Origin: Methylobacterium sp. BTF04
GTDB taxonomy: Bacteria; Pseudomonadota; Alphaproteobacteria; Rhizobiales; Beijerinckiaceae
Direction: 5' to 3'
Assembly (NCBI RefSeq): GCF_010692745.1
Contig: NZ_JAAHTB010000013.1
Span: forward strand, 1-64,000
Length of the DNA stretch: 64,000 nt
The notes below the pieces were generated by a model. It did not search any database, was not told the DNA's origin, and was given only the letters and a program-made list of their open reading frames with translations. The translations under genes were made by a program, and so were the position numbers. Positions 1-9,305 of this stretch are shown here, one piece after another; the first letter of the stretch is position 1, and each line of letters begins with the position of its first letter.

Positions 1-185
1 GGGACAAGAAGGCGTCCACCAGCTACATCCAGCGCCGGCTCCAGATCGGCTACAACCGCGCCGCCTCGATCATGGAGCGGATGGAGATCGAGGGCATCGT
101 CGGCTCGGCCAACCACGCGGGCAAGCGCGAGATCCTGATGGAGGGCGGCCACGTCGCCTCCGGCATGATGTACGACGACGATTGA
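1..185 (+). CDS. ftsK: DNA translocase FtsK, C-terminal end (partial)
   Basis: The reading frame is open from the window edge (first full codon at base 3) to a TGA at 183-185, giving about 60 residues. They form the winged-helix gamma domain of FtsK/SpoIIIE: the stretch [15 protein letters not shown] is the DNA-reading helix that recognises KOPS sites, followed by an [12 protein letters not shown] segment. FtsK is an inner-membrane-anchored hexameric ATPase that pumps DNA at the division septum toward dif. The motor and membrane domains lie upstream, outside this window. lolA follows 186 bp downstream on the same strand. Confidence 0.9.
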   Translation, partial: DKKASTSYIQRRLQIGYNRAASIMERMEIEGIVGSANHAGKREILMEGGHVASGMMYDDD

Positions 186-371
186 GCGAGTCCGGTTTTT
201 CGATCCGTCCCCCTCGACCTGAGGCGGGACGGATCGGACGACCGAGGTCCGCGACCGCAGAACGGGCGTCGCCGTCTCCTCCGCCTGCCCCACCCGTCGC
301 ATATTCGCCACAGCGTGGGATTCTAAGCGGGCGTCGTCCGTACCCGCCCGCCCTCAAGGAGACCGTCCACG

Positions 372-1271
372 ATGCTCGGCCGCCGTCATCGCTTCGCCGC
401 CGGTCCGCTGCTCGTGCTCGCGGCCGTCCTCGTCCAGCCGCAGCCGGCCGCGGCTCAGGTCTCCTCGTTCCTCGACGGCCTGTTCGGCCGCAAGGAGGAG
501 CCCGCCCCGGCGCCCGAGCCCGCCCCTGTGGCCCCGCCGCCGGCCCCGGCTGCGCCGAAGAAGCCGGTGGCGCAGAGCCCGAAACCCGCCAAGGACGCCA
601 AGGCCGGCGACAAGGTCGTGGCGCCGAAAGCCGCCGCGAAGGCGCCGGGGAGCGAGCCGGCGGCCAAGGTCGCGGCCGTGGGCTCTCCCGTGGCCGCCGC
701 CGAGGCCGAGCCGTCCAGCGTGCTCGCGCAGGCCAATGCCTATTTCAACGGGATCACCACGCTCACCGGCGGCTTCATCCAGATCGGCGCCGACGGGCGC
801 CGCATCGGCGGCAAGATCACTCTGGCCAAGCCCGGTCGCCTGCGCTTCGACTACGATGCCCCCTCCCCCCTCGAGGTGGTGGCCGACGGAACATCGGTGG
901 CGGTGAAAGACCGCAAGCTCGGGACGCAGGACCTCTATTTCATCTCGCAGACACCCCTGAAATTCCTGCTGCGCGACAAGATCGACCTCGCCCGCGACCT
1001 GTCGGTGTTGGACGTCTCGAACGATCCGGGCGGGGTGCGGATTTCGCTCGAAGACCGCTCGACCTTGGGCGGCACCTCGAAGATCCAGCTGTTCTTCGAC
1101 GCCGAGGTCAAGACCCTGAGCCAATGGCGGATCACCGATCCGCAGGGCTACCAGACGACGGTTCAGCTCTCGAACCTGCAGAAGGGCAAGGCCGTCGACG
1201 TCTCGGCGTTCTTCATCAATTACGGCCGGTCCGAGGACAAGGCGCTCGAGAAGCAGATCCGCGCGCAGTAG
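372..1271 (+). CDS. lolA: outer-membrane lipoprotein carrier protein LolA family
   Basis: The product is 299 residues, with a Sec signal peptide (residues 1 to about 28, ending around AAAQ) and a long Ala/Pro/Lys-rich linker (about 40-115). The LolA fold follows from about residue 118: ANAYFNGITTLTGGFIQIG, then PGRLRFDYDAPSPLEVVADG. LolA carries lipoproteins across the periplasm from LolCDE to the outer membrane. The low-complexity linker makes it longer than enterobacterial LolA (about 200 residues). An AAGGAG ribosome site precedes the ATG. The ftsK-lolA order is common in Rhizobiales, which supports the call. Confidence 0.85.
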   Translation: MLGRRHRFAAGPLLVLAAVLVQPQPAAAQVSSFLDGLFGRKEEPAPAPEPAPVAPPPAPAAPKKPVAQSPKPAKDAKAGDKVVAPKAAAKAPGSEPAAKVAAVGSPVAAAEAEPSSVLAQANAYFNGITTLTGGFIQIGADGRRIGGKITLAKPGRLRFDYDAPSPLEVVADGTSVAVKDRKLGTQDLYFISQTPLKFLLRDKIDLARDLSVLDVSNDPGGVRISLEDRSTLGGTSKIQLFFDAEVKTLSQWRITDPQGYQTTVQLSNLQKGKAVDVSAFFINYGRSEDKALEKQIRAQ

Positions 1272-1354
1272 TCGGGCGAGGCGAAGGCGAGTTCGCCGGG
1301 AGGGTGGATAGTCTTCTCGGCACTCTTGGAGGAGGAGCCGCATCCAGATAGTGG

Positions 1355-2410
1355 ATGGGATCCGTAAGCTCTTCAGTATTCGATGGGCTGGAAGGTCTGC
1401 GTGCCCCAGAGAGTTCGAGCATCTGGGCCTCTCCTGCCGCCTCGGATGACCATCGGTTCGCTTCAGTGATCCACACAGAGCTCCAGTCGACACAAGGCGT
1501 GGCCGACCGGCAGGCCTTCGATTATTGGCGCAGCACCGCCCTGGCCCGCGTCGATGCGAGCCTTCCCGATCCGACCCTCACCTTCCGGGCCGAGCGCTCC
1601 CTTTCCGTCACCCGGCACGCCACCGTGATCCACACCCGCAGCGATCCGGTGGGGATCGAGCGCCGGGCGCATCACATCCGGGGCGACGGCGTCGACGACG
1701 TATCCATCAGCCTGCTCATCGGCGGGCGCGGGTATCACGAGCAGGGCAGCCATGGGGCGCGGGTCGAAGCCGGGGACATCTCGTTCGGGGCACTGAACAG
1801 CCCCTTCGCCTCCGGGGCCAGCGAGCGCTACGAGGAGGTGCGGCTGTTCGTTCCGCGCGCCACCTTCCTGGCGCAGGTTGGCCAAGTCGAGCCGCTCGCC
1901 GGCCGTGTCCTGCAGGGCGGGAGCGTGCCGAGCACGCTGTTCTCGTCCTACGTCCACGGCTTCGCGCGTGCGGTCCCCTACATGTCCGAGGCGGACGTGG
2001 CCATTGCCCTGGAGGGGACGCTGCATCTGTTGCGGGGCCTCGTCGACGCGCAGGATCAGAAAAGCGCGATGCCGGCGAGCGAGGCGACCCTCCGGTCCCT
2101 CGCGGTGTCGCATATCGAACGGCGGATGCACGATCCGGCCCTCGGCCCGGCCGAGATCTGCAAGACGCTCGGAATCTCCCGGAGTCGGCTCTACGCGGCT
2201 TTCCGGAACGAAGCGGGCGTGGCTGCCGCGATCCGCAATGCGCGGCTCGAACGCGCCCATCGACGCCTGTCCTCATCCGGGTCCGCCACCGACACGGTTG
2301 CCACGATCATGTTCGCTTGCGGCCTCACCGACGCTCCGAGCTTCAGCCGATCCTTCCGCCGCCGCTTCGGGATGACGCCGCGCGACGTCAGGGCGACGCA
2401 CCGCCGCTGA
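1355..2410 (+). CDS. AraC-family transcriptional regulator
   Basis: The product is 351 residues. The last roughly 100 form the double helix-turn-helix of AraC/XylS regulators: RSLAVSHIERRMHDPALGPAEICKTLGISRSRLYAAF, then ATIMFACGLTDAPSFSRSFRRRFGMTPRD. The N-terminal part resembles the AraC ligand-binding-like domain of the FeaR/NphR group. No effector can be read from the sequence. The gene lies alone between lolA and a hypothetical ORF, so its targets are unknown. The ATG at 1355 is chosen, although the GGAGGAGGAG upstream is about 16 bp away and a slightly later start is possible. Confidence 0.85.
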   Translation: MGSVSSSVFDGLEGLRAPESSSIWASPAASDDHRFASVIHTELQSTQGVADRQAFDYWRSTALARVDASLPDPTLTFRAERSLSVTRHATVIHTRSDPVGIERRAHHIRGDGVDDVSISLLIGGRGYHEQGSHGARVEAGDISFGALNSPFASGASERYEEVRLFVPRATFLAQVGQVEPLAGRVLQGGSVPSTLFSSYVHGFARAVPYMSEADVAIALEGTLHLLRGLVDAQDQKSAMPASEATLRSLAVSHIERRMHDPALGPAEICKTLGISRSRLYAAFRNEAGVAAAIRNARLERAHRRLSSSGSATDTVATIMFACGLTDAPSFSRSFRRRFGMTPRDVRATHRR

Positions 2411-2641
2411 GACCTGCGTCACAGATGGCCTCTTCCGAGGTCCGCGCCCGTACGGGGCAGATCAGAAACGCACAGACAAGATATTGGGACGCTACGGCAA
2501 GGCGACTCCACTACCGCAATACTCCGACGACCTTTAACTGGGTTTTGCGCCGTGCTTTCTGGGCAATCGGCGCTGGAGGGAAGAGATCACCCGGCGCGTG
2601 GGTCGCGCGGGGCTGGGTCTCGGCGGACGGCACGGCTCACC

Positions 2642-3004
2642 ATGACGGAAACATCAGACATCGGAAGCCTGACCCAGGCTTGGCCGCGACGGCCGTCTCT
2701 TCGGGCGGCCGAGTCGGAGCACACGCTCCCGGAAGGCCCCCGGTCCTCGAACGACAATGTCAGAGACGCCGCCGCCGAGCCGCAGCCCGGGGCAGCCACC
2801 AGTCGGCGTCTCGCGAACGTCCGGTCGGCCAGGAAGCTGGCGACGGGCGCCGTCCGGCGCCGCGGGCCGCTCATCACCCGCTGGATCGGATTCTCGGCCC
2901 GCCGTGAGCGTGCGCAGGAGCGGATCGAGCACCTCGCGGTGCTGCATCGCCTCGCACTTCGGCAACCCGACCCGCGCTCGCCACGGGACTGCTCGTCCTG
3001 CTGA
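2642..3004 (+). CDS. hypothetical protein, 120 residues
   Basis: This is a short, Arg- and Ser-rich, probably disordered and basic protein that starts MTETSDIGS and ends DCSSC. No domain is recognised. The ATG at 2642 is the more reasonable start, since an upstream in-frame ATG at 2552 would add an unconvincing N-terminus. It could be a small DNA-associated or orphan protein, or a chance open frame in GC-rich DNA. Only its single clean frame and its position in an otherwise unassigned 670 bp stretch support it. Confidence 0.35.
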   Translation: MTETSDIGSLTQAWPRRPSLRAAESEHTLPEGPRSSNDNVRDAAAEPQPGAATSRRLANVRSARKLATGAVRRRGPLITRWIGFSARRERAQERIEHLAVLHRLALRQPDPRSPRDCSSC

Positions 3005-3061
3005 GGGCGCCGAACCCCTCGTCTCCTGGTGGTGCGGCGCCGTGTTCAGGCCGCCGCGGCC

Positions 3062-3077
3062 CGAACGCCGGCGTTCG
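3062..3077. terminator. perfect 16-bp palindrome between convergent genes
   Basis: CGAACGCCGGCGTTCG is a perfect 16-bp palindrome lying 4 bp from the plsC stop codon and 58 bp after the hypothetical plus-strand ORF. It could act as a shared transcription terminator for the convergent genes, but there is no T-tract on either side. Confidence 0.35.
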
Positions 3078-3080
3078 CGC

Positions 3081-3830
3081 TCAGGAGACCGGAACGCCGG
3101 GCACCGCGGCCCGCATCCCCGGATTGCGCCAGCGGTCCATCTCCGCGTCGATCGCCCCTTGCGTACCGCGCATGAACTCCGCGCCCGACAATCCCGGCGG
3201 CAGGGCGGGCAGGTAGCTCACCGTCACCGCGCCGGGGTTGTGGCGCGAGCCGCCATGCGGCCAGTACAGGCCCGAATTCACCGCCACCGGCAGCACCGGC
3301 AACCCGAGCTTGGCATAGAGCAGTTCGACGCCACGCTTGAACTGCACCGGTTCCGCGATGCCGTTGCGGGTGCCTTCGGGAAACATCAGCACCGAGCGGC
3401 CTTCTGCGACGGCGGCACGGCTCTCGTCGATCATGACGCGCAGGGCCTGGGTGCCGTTGGCCCGGTCGATGATGATCATCGGCGAGCGCCGCAGGAACCA
3501 GCCGACGATGGGGATCGCCACCAATTCGCGCTTGGCCACGATGGCGACGTTGGGGACCAGGGTGAGGAAAGCCAGCGTCTCCCACGCCGATTGATGGTTG
3601 GCGACGATGAGGCAGGGCTCGGCCGGGATGTGCGCCTTCCCCTCCTCCACGTAGGTCAGGCCGACGATGTGGCGCAATCCGAACAGGATGCCGCGCGACC
3701 AGGCCCGCGTCGCCGCGCGAATGGGCTTGGCGGGGCTGCCGAGGGCCGCCAGCACCACCAGCGGCACAAGGAAGAGCGCGGTCCACCCGGCCCAGTAGAG
3801 GTTGAAGAGCGCGGAGCGAATGCGCGACAC
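3081..3830 (-). CDS. plsC: 1-acyl-sn-glycerol-3-phosphate acyltransferase
   Basis: This 249-residue membrane-associated enzyme acylates lysophosphatidic acid to phosphatidic acid, the precursor of all phospholipids. It has a hydrophobic N-terminal segment (residues 8-32). Family block I is present as NHQSAWET, so the usual HX4D reads HX4E here. The block FPEGTRNG binds the glycerophosphate. The length matches single-domain PlsC proteins. It is convergent with the hypothetical ORF at 2642 and divergent from the exonuclease III gene. The HX4E variant is the only oddity, and I believe it occurs in other alphaproteobacterial PlsC proteins. Confidence 0.9.
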   Translation of the reverse strand: MSRIRSALFNLYWAGWTALFLVPLVVLAALGSPAKPIRAATRAWSRGILFGLRHIVGLTYVEEGKAHIPAEPCLIVANHQSAWETLAFLTLVPNVAIVAKRELVAIPIVGWFLRRSPMIIIDRANGTQALRVMIDESRAAVAEGRSVLMFPEGTRNGIAEPVQFKRGVELLYAKLGLPVLPVAVNSGLYWPHGGSRHNPGAVTVSYLPALPPGLSGAEFMRGTQGAIDAEMDRWRNPGMRAAVPGVPVS

Positions 3831-3997
3831 TGGACGACCCTCGATCTCGCCCGGTTCCGCGATCCCGATCGGATCACGGCCGGCCGCGGCATTTCCTCGG
3901 CGACGGGGCAGGCGTTTTCGGTCTATTGCGAAAGCGCCGCGCTGCCGCGCGCCCGTTCCTTTAAACGTTTTTCAGCCTCACGCGAGCCGGACGACCT

Positions 3998-4807
3998 TTG
4001 CGCCTGACCGTCACCACCTGGAACATCAATTCGGTGCGCTTGCGCATCGACCTCGTCCTGCGCTTCCTCGCCGAGGCCAAGCCCGACGTGCTCTGCCTGC
4101 AGGAGACGAAGTGCCCCGACGACGCGTTCCCCCTGAAGGCGCTGCGCGGATCGGGCTACGAGAACGTCGTCTTCGCCGGGCAGAAAGGCTACAATGGCGT
4201 CGCGATCCTGTCGCGGTTTCCGCTGATCACCCGCGACGTCATGGCCTTCTGCGAGCGCGCGGATGCGCGCCACATCTCGGCGGTGCTCGGGCCGGAAGCC
4301 GGCAAGGCCGCCGGCGTCGTCCTGCACGATTTCTACGTGCCGGCCGGCGGTGACGTACCCAATCGCACGCTCAATCCGAAATTCGGCCACAAGCTCGACT
4401 TCCTCGCCGAGCTGCGCGCCTGGGGCGGCCGCCGGGTCGCCGGCCCGGCGATCCTGGTGGGCGATCTCAACGTCGCGCCGCTGGAGCATGATGTCTGGTC
4501 GCACCGGCAGCTTCTCGACGTGGTGAGCCACACGCCGGTGGAGACGCAGGCGCTGGAGACCCTGCGCGGCGAGGCCGGATGGGTCGACAGCGCGCGCCTG
4601 CTCGTGCCCGAACCCGAGAAGATCTACACGTGGTGGAGCTACCGCTCCCCCGATTGGGCGGCGGCCGACAAGGGCCGGCGCCTCGACCACGCCTGGGTCT
4701 CGGCGGATCTGGCCGGCACCGTGCGCGACGTCACCGTGGCCCGCCATGTCCGGGGCTGGGAGCGCCCGTCCGACCACGCCCCTGTGACCCTGACGCTCGA
4801 ATTATAG
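3998..4807 (+). CDS. xthA: exodeoxyribonuclease III (AP endonuclease)
   Basis: The product is 269 residues of the endonuclease/exonuclease/phosphatase fold. Motifs in order: the N-terminal TTWNINSVR, LQETK with the metal-binding Glu36, the GDLNVAP active-site loop, and the C-terminal SDHAPV catalytic histidine. The enzyme cleaves DNA at abasic sites and removes 3' blocking groups in base-excision repair. The start codon is TTG at 3998, because no ATG precedes the conserved TTWNIN strand. It is transcribed away from plsC. Confidence 0.92.
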   Translation: MRLTVTTWNINSVRLRIDLVLRFLAEAKPDVLCLQETKCPDDAFPLKALRGSGYENVVFAGQKGYNGVAILSRFPLITRDVMAFCERADARHISAVLGPEAGKAAGVVLHDFYVPAGGDVPNRTLNPKFGHKLDFLAELRAWGGRRVAGPAILVGDLNVAPLEHDVWSHRQLLDVVSHTPVETQALETLRGEAGWVDSARLLVPEPEKIYTWWSYRSPDWAAADKGRRLDHAWVSADLAGTVRDVTVARHVRGWERPSDHAPVTLTLEL

Positions 4808-4869
4808 GGCGCCGCCGCGTGCGGTGGTCCCGGTTGACCTGAAGCCAGCGTAACCAGTCCGGAACACGA

Positions 4870-4887
4870 GCGTCACCGGACGGTCAT
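4870..4887 (+). promoter_or_regulatory. candidate Pho box upstream of btaA
   Basis: Two half-sites, GCGTCAC and CGGTCAT, are spaced exactly 11 bp start to start. They resemble the PhoB direct repeat CTGTCAT-N4-CTGTCAT, sharing GTCA in both halves, and lie about 35 bp before the btaA ATG. Betaine lipids replace phospholipids under phosphate limitation, so PhoB control would make sense. The first half-site is weak. Confidence 0.35.
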
Positions 4888-4921
4888 GCGGATGGCTTAG
4901 GGGCGGCGTCCATCGTCACTG

Positions 4922-6187
4922 ATGGGCCCGACACACCGCATGAGCCACGCAGCACGGGCGGTTCGCCGCGAGACGAGCCTCGGCCTCACCAGTGCCGTGC
5001 ACCGCAGCCGCGCGCTCTCCCGCGCCGGTCTCTCGGAGCGCCTGTTCACCCTGGCCTTCAGCGGGCTCGTCTACCCGCAGATCTGGGAAGACCCGGTGGT
5101 CGACATGGCGGCGCTGGCGCTCAAACCCGACGACCACGTGGTCGCCATCGCGTCGGGCAGCTGCAACATTCTGTCCTACCTCACCGCCGATCCCGCCCGG
5201 ATCAGCGCCGTCGACCTCAACGGCGCGCATATCGCGCTGGGGCGCCTGAAGCTTGCCGCCCTGCGGCACCTGCCCGACCACGACAGCTACTTCCGCTTCT
5301 TCGGTCGCGCCGACACGCAGGCCAACGTCGCGGCCTACGACTCACGGATCGCGGCCCATCTCGATCCGGTGTCGCGCGCCTATTGGGAGGGCCGCCGGTT
5401 CGACGGGCGTCGGCGCATCGCCGCCTTCGCGCACAACGTCTATCGCACCGGCCTCCTCGGCCGCTTCATCGGCGCCGGCCACCGTCTGGCCCGGCTTTAC
5501 GGCTGCGACCTGACGGCCGTCCTACGGGCGCGCACCTTGCCGGAGCAGCGGGCGCTGTTCGATGCCCATGTGGCGCCGCTGTTCGACAAGGGCTTCGTGC
5601 GCTGGCTGATCCGCCGGCCGGCCTCGCTCTACGGTCTCGGCATCCCGCCGGCGCAGTACACCGCGCTCGCCAAGGACCGGTCCGGCGGCATGGTCGACGT
5701 GCTGCGCCACCGGCTCGAGCGCCTCGCCTGCGGCTTTCCGATTCAGGACAACTATTTCGCCTGGCAAGCCTTCGGGCGGGGCTATGCGCCGGGGCCGGAC
5801 GCGGCGCTGCCGCCCTATCTCCAGCCGGCGCATTTCGCGGCTGTGCGGGACCGGGCCGAGCGGGTGAGCTACCGCCAGCAATCGATGACCGCGTTCCTGG
5901 CTGCGAGCGCCGGTTCGAGCGCCGACGCCTACGTGCTCCTCGACGCGCAGGATTGGATGAGCGATGCCGATCTCACCGCCCTGTGGACCGAGATCACCCG
6001 CACCGCCCGGCCCGGCGCCCGAGTGATCTTCCGGACCGCCGCCGACGAGCGATGCCTGCCGGGGCGGGTGCCCCAAACGATCCTCGACGCCTGGGACTAT
6101 GCGGAGGCCGAGAGCCGGGCGCTCGCCGCGCAGGACCGCTCCTCGATCTATGGCGGCTTCCACCTCTATCGGCTGCGGGCCCGATGA
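4922..6187 (+). CDS. btaA: S-adenosylmethionine:diacylglycerol 3-amino-3-carboxypropyltransferase BtaA
   Basis: The product is 421 residues of the DUF3419/BtaA family. It contains the family stretch FSGLVYPQIWEDPVVDMAAL followed by a SAM-binding GSCNILSYLTADPARISAVDLN. BtaA moves the 3-amino-3-carboxypropyl group of SAM onto diacylglycerol, giving diacylglyceryl-homoserine, the first step of the betaine lipid DGTS at the cytoplasmic membrane. Its stop codon overlaps the btaB start by 4 bp, so the two are translationally coupled. A second ATG at 4940 is an alternative start. Confidence 0.88.
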   Translation: MGPTHRMSHAARAVRRETSLGLTSAVHRSRALSRAGLSERLFTLAFSGLVYPQIWEDPVVDMAALALKPDDHVVAIASGSCNILSYLTADPARISAVDLNGAHIALGRLKLAALRHLPDHDSYFRFFGRADTQANVAAYDSRIAAHLDPVSRAYWEGRRFDGRRRIAAFAHNVYRTGLLGRFIGAGHRLARLYGCDLTAVLRARTLPEQRALFDAHVAPLFDKGFVRWLIRRPASLYGLGIPPAQYTALAKDRSGGMVDVLRHRLERLACGFPIQDNYFAWQAFGRGYAPGPDAALPPYLQPAHFAAVRDRAERVSYRQQSMTAFLAASAGSSADAYVLLDAQDWMSDADLTALWTEITRTARPGARVIFRTAADERCLPGRVPQTILDAWDYAEAESRALAAQDRSSIYGGFHLYRLRAR

Positions 6188-6831
6188 GCGAAGCCGCGTC
6201 GCTGATGGACCGGATGTACCGGCGCCAGCGCCACGTCTATGACGCCAGCCGCAAGTTCTACCTGCTCGGCCGCGACGCGGTGATCGCCGATCTGGCGGTC
6301 CCCCCCGGCGGCAGCGTGCTGGAGATCGGCTGCGGTACCGGCCGCAACCTCGTCGCCGTCGCCAAGGCCTATCCGGATGCCGTCTGCCACGGCCTCGACG
6401 TCTCGGCGGCGATGCTCGACACCGCGGCGCGCGCCGTCGCCCGCGCGAGTCTGGCGGGGCGCATCCGGTTGGCGCAAGCGGACGCTACGGCCTTCGATCC
6501 GCAACCCCTGTTCGGCCGGGCGGCGTTCGACCGGATCGTGATCTCCTACGCCCTGTCGATGATCCCGCCCTGGGAGCAGGTGCTGGCCCGCGCCGTCGCG
6601 CATCTGGCGCCGGGCGGCGCACTTCACGTGGTGGATTTCGGCGGACAGGCCGGATTGCCGGCCCCGGCCCGCGCCGTGCTGAACCGCTGGCTTGGCGCCT
6701 TCTCCGTCACCCCACGCGCCACGCTGCCGGCCGCGCTGGCGCAGGTCGCCGCCGCGCCCGGCTTCCAGGCTCGGGTCCGGCAGCGTTTCGGCGGCTACAC
6801 GGTCCACGGGGTGGTGACGCGCCGACCGTAA
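6184..6831 (+). CDS. btaB: S-adenosylmethionine-dependent N-methyltransferase BtaB
   Basis: This 215-residue class I methyltransferase has motif I as VLEIGCGTGRNLVAVA, an acidic loop GLDVSAAMLD and the post-motif FDRIVISYALSMIPPW. BtaB methylates diacylglyceryl-homoserine three times to form the betaine lipid DGTS. It starts within an ATGA overlap with btaA, as expected for a two-gene operon. Taken alone it could be any small-molecule methyltransferase, so the function follows from its partner. Confidence 0.85.
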   Translation: MSEAASLMDRMYRRQRHVYDASRKFYLLGRDAVIADLAVPPGGSVLEIGCGTGRNLVAVAKAYPDAVCHGLDVSAAMLDTAARAVARASLAGRIRLAQADATAFDPQPLFGRAAFDRIVISYALSMIPPWEQVLARAVAHLAPGGALHVVDFGGQAGLPAPARAVLNRWLGAFSVTPRATLPAALAQVAAAPGFQARVRQRFGGYTVHGVVTRRP

Positions 6832-6918
6832 TCGGAACCGCCGGCGCGACATCGCATTGGGTCCGCGAGTGGGTCGCCCCGGTGGCGGCCAGATACCCTT
6901 TTCGGAGCCTCCAAACCT

Positions 6919-7011
6919 ATGCGCAAACTGCTCGTCGCCTTCCTGCTCCCCAAGATCGCGTCCTACCTGCGCCGGCGTTATTCCGGCCGCACAAACCGCC
7001 ACTCGGCTTGA
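6919..7011 (+). CDS. small basic membrane-type protein, 30 residues
   Basis: An ATG at 6919 opens a 30-codon frame beginning MRKLLVAFLLPKIASYL and ending in a basic, hydrophilic tail. The N-terminal hydrophobic helix followed by Arg-Arg-Arg suggests membrane insertion with a cytoplasmic tail. A weak GGAG lies 11 bp upstream, and a strong terminator follows 43 bp after the stop. This arrangement makes a real small gene plausible. No family is assigned. Confidence 0.45.
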   Translation: MRKLLVAFLLPKIASYLRRRYSGRTNRHSA

Positions 7012-7053
7012 AGGTCAATTTCCCGAATCTGAGTGGATCCGCTCGGTTCCCTT

Positions 7054-7087
7054 AAAGCGCGTCGAACGCCCGTTCGGCGCGCTTTTT
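7054..7087 (+). terminator. intrinsic terminator
   Basis: The stem AAGCGCG-t-CGAACG pairs with CGTTCG-g-CGCGCTT across a tiny loop and runs into TTTTT. It closes the btaAB/small-ORF transcript before the oppositely oriented permease gene. Confidence 0.75.
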
Positions 7088-7206
7088 GATGGAAACGTTG
7101 AACCGTCAACGACAGTCGGCCGCCGTGATGAGCGTCTGGTTCACCCATGAACGCGCCCTGCTCCGGTGAACGCGCCGAAGGCAGAACAGACCGCCAAAGA
7201 ATTCGA

Positions 7207-8667
7207 TCAAATCGCGGTCGCCGCGACTTTCCGAAACCGCTGAGCCTGCCTGCGCCCGTAGCCGAAATAGATCGCGAGCCCGATTGCCAGCCATGCGCCG
7301 AGGCGCAGCCAGGTATCGCCCGGCAGGCCCAGCATTAGGCCGAGGCAGGACAGGATGCCGAGGATCGGCACCACCGGCATGCCCGGCACCCGGAATGGGC
7401 GGTGACGAGTGGGGTCGCTCCGGCGCAGGATCAGCACGGCGGCGCAGATCACCATGAAGGCGAACAGGGTGCCGATGCTCACGAGTTCGCCTAGCAGATC
7501 GATGGGCACCACGGCCGCGACCATCGCCGTCACCCCGCCGATCAGGATCTGGCTGGTGGCGGGCGTGCGAAAACGCGGATGCACCCGCGCGAACATCGGC
7601 GGCAGCAGCCCGTCGCGGGCCATGGCGTAGAACACGCGGGCCTGCCCGTAGAGGGCGGCGAGGGCCGCCGTGGTCAGGCCGAGGATCGCCCCGATCTTGA
7701 TCGCCACCGAGAACGGCCCGAGTCCGATCGTTTCCACCGCCTTGGCGATGGGGTCGGCGACATCCAGCGCCTTGTAGGGGACGAGGCCGGTGAGGACCGC
7801 CGCTACGGCGATGTACAGGATCGTGCTGACGACGAGGGAGCCGATGAGCCCGATCGGTGCGTCGCGCTGCGGGTTTCGCGTCTCTCCGGCGGCGGTCGAG
7901 ACGGTCTCGAACCCGATGAAGGCGAAGAACACCACGCCCGCCCCGCGCAGGACCCCGCTCCATCCGAATTCGCCGAAGTGACCGGTGTTCTCGGGGATCA
8001 GCGGCGACCACAGGCCGACATCCACATGGGCGGCGCCGATGCCGATGAAGGCGAGGATGATCGCGACCTTGATCGCCACCATCACGGCGTTGACCCGTGT
8101 CGAGTCGCGGTTGCCGCGTACCAGCAGCACCGTCAGCGCGACGACGATGGCGGCGGCGGAGAGGTCGAACAGCGCGGTGCCGCCGTTCGGCAATCCGGTG
8201 CCGGGGGCGGCGGTCAGGATGGCCGGCAGGTGAAGGCCGAAATTGCCGAGCAGACTGCGGACGTAGCCGGACCAGCCCACCGCCACGGTGGCGGCACTCA
8301 TGGCGTATTCGAGCACGAGGTCCCAGCCGATGATCCAGGCGCAGAGTTCGCCTAGGGTCGCGTACGCATAGGTGTAGGTGCTACCGGGTGCTGGCACCAT
8401 CGCGGCGAGTTCGGCGTAGCACAACGCCACGAAGGCGCAGGCGATGCCGCCGAGCAGGAACGACAGAGTCAGCCCCGGCCCGGCATAATGCGCCGCTGCC
8501 GTGCCGGTGAGCACGAAGATTCCGGCCCCGATGGTGGCCCCGACCCCGAGCGCCACGAGGTCGAAGGCCGAGAGGCTTTTGGTGAGTTCAGGTTCGTCGC
8601 CCGCGCGCGCTCCCGCGCTCAGGATTTCGGCGAGCGGCTTTCGCGTCGTGAGGCCGTCTGTGGACAT
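7207..8667 (-). CDS. amino acid permease, APC superfamily
   Basis: The product is 486 residues with about 12 hydrophobic segments. The APC signature at the first helix reads [20 protein letters not shown], and the cationic-amino-acid transporter-like segment [18 protein letters not shown] follows in the middle. This resembles the YfnA/CAT subgroup. It is an inner-membrane secondary transporter, with substrate not readable from sequence. The ATG at 8667 precedes a short cytoplasmic N-terminus ([16 protein letters not shown]). The frame stays open upstream but without family character. The gene stands alone, convergent with the btaAB unit and divergent from rpsO. Confidence 0.88.
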   Translation of the reverse strand: MSTDGLTTRKPLAEILSAGARAGDEPELTKSLSAFDLVALGVGATIGAGIFVLTGTAAAHYAGPGLTLSFLLGGIACAFVALCYAELAAMVPAPGSTYTYAYATLGELCAWIIGWDLVLEYAMSAATVAVGWSGYVRSLLGNFGLHLPAILTAAPGTGLPNGGTALFDLSAAAIVVALTVLLVRGNRDSTRVNAVMVAIKVAIILAFIGIGAAHVDVGLWSPLIPENTGHFGEFGWSGVLRGAGVVFFAFIGFETVSTAAGETRNPQRDAPIGLIGSLVVSTILYIAVAAVLTGLVPYKALDVADPIAKAVETIGLGPFSVAIKIGAILGLTTAALAALYGQARVFYAMARDGLLPPMFARVHPRFRTPATSQILIGGVTAMVAAVVPIDLLGELVSIGTLFAFMVICAAVLILRRSDPTRHRPFRVPGMPVVPILGILSCLGLMLGLPGDTWLRLGAWLAIGLAIYFGYGRRQAQRFRKVAATAI

Positions 8668-8910
8668 CCGTGGAATTCCCCCCTCGACGGCGTCGGGCAA
8701 GCTTCGCGCCAGTGCGGCCGGGACTGGCATCCCGTGCGGTTTCGTGTATGGTCCGCCGCGCTTCGACCGGTGACAACCGGGCCGAGGCACAAGCTGCTTG
8801 TGGACGCGACCGTGCTGGACGACATCCCGGCACAGGCCCGCTGCGAGCGTTGTGCGGTTTCCCGTATGGGAGCCGCCTGATCCGAAAAACCCGATCTGAA
8901 AGGGCATGCG

Positions 8911-9180
8911 ATGTCGATCACGGCAGAGCGCAAGACCGCGCTCATCAAGGAATACGCAACGGGCGGCAAGGACACCGGGTCTCCGGAGGTCCAGGTGGCG
9001 ATCCTCACCGAGCGGATCAGCAACCTCACCGGCCACTTCAAGACCCACGGCAAGGACAACCATTCCCGCCGCGGCCTTCTGAAGATGGTCTCGCAGCGCC
9101 GTTCGCTGCTCGACTACGTCAAGGGCAAGGACGAGGCACGCTACCGCGGCCTCATCGAGCGCCTCGGCATCCGCCGCTAA
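8911..9180 (+). CDS. rpsO: 30S ribosomal protein S15
   Basis: The product is 89 residues, the standard S15 length. It contains the signature [14 protein letters not shown] and the central [18 protein letters not shown], which contacts 16S rRNA. S15 is a primary binder of the central domain of the small subunit. An AAGGG ribosome site precedes the ATG. The rpsO-pnp order with an intergenic hairpin is the arrangement conserved across proteobacteria. Confidence 0.97.
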   Translation: MSITAERKTALIKEYATGGKDTGSPEVQVAILTERISNLTGHFKTHGKDNHSRRGLLKMVSQRRSLLDYVKGKDEARYRGLIERLGIRR

Positions 9181-9305
9181 GCCGGCCTGTTTCACGCGGT
9201 CCCGGGCCAGGCTCGGGGCCGCGTTTTATCGAGCGGGCTGCCGGAATGGGTCCGGCCTCCCGAAACCCGGGCGACTTGAAGGCACGCCGGCCGGGGACAG
9301 GATCG

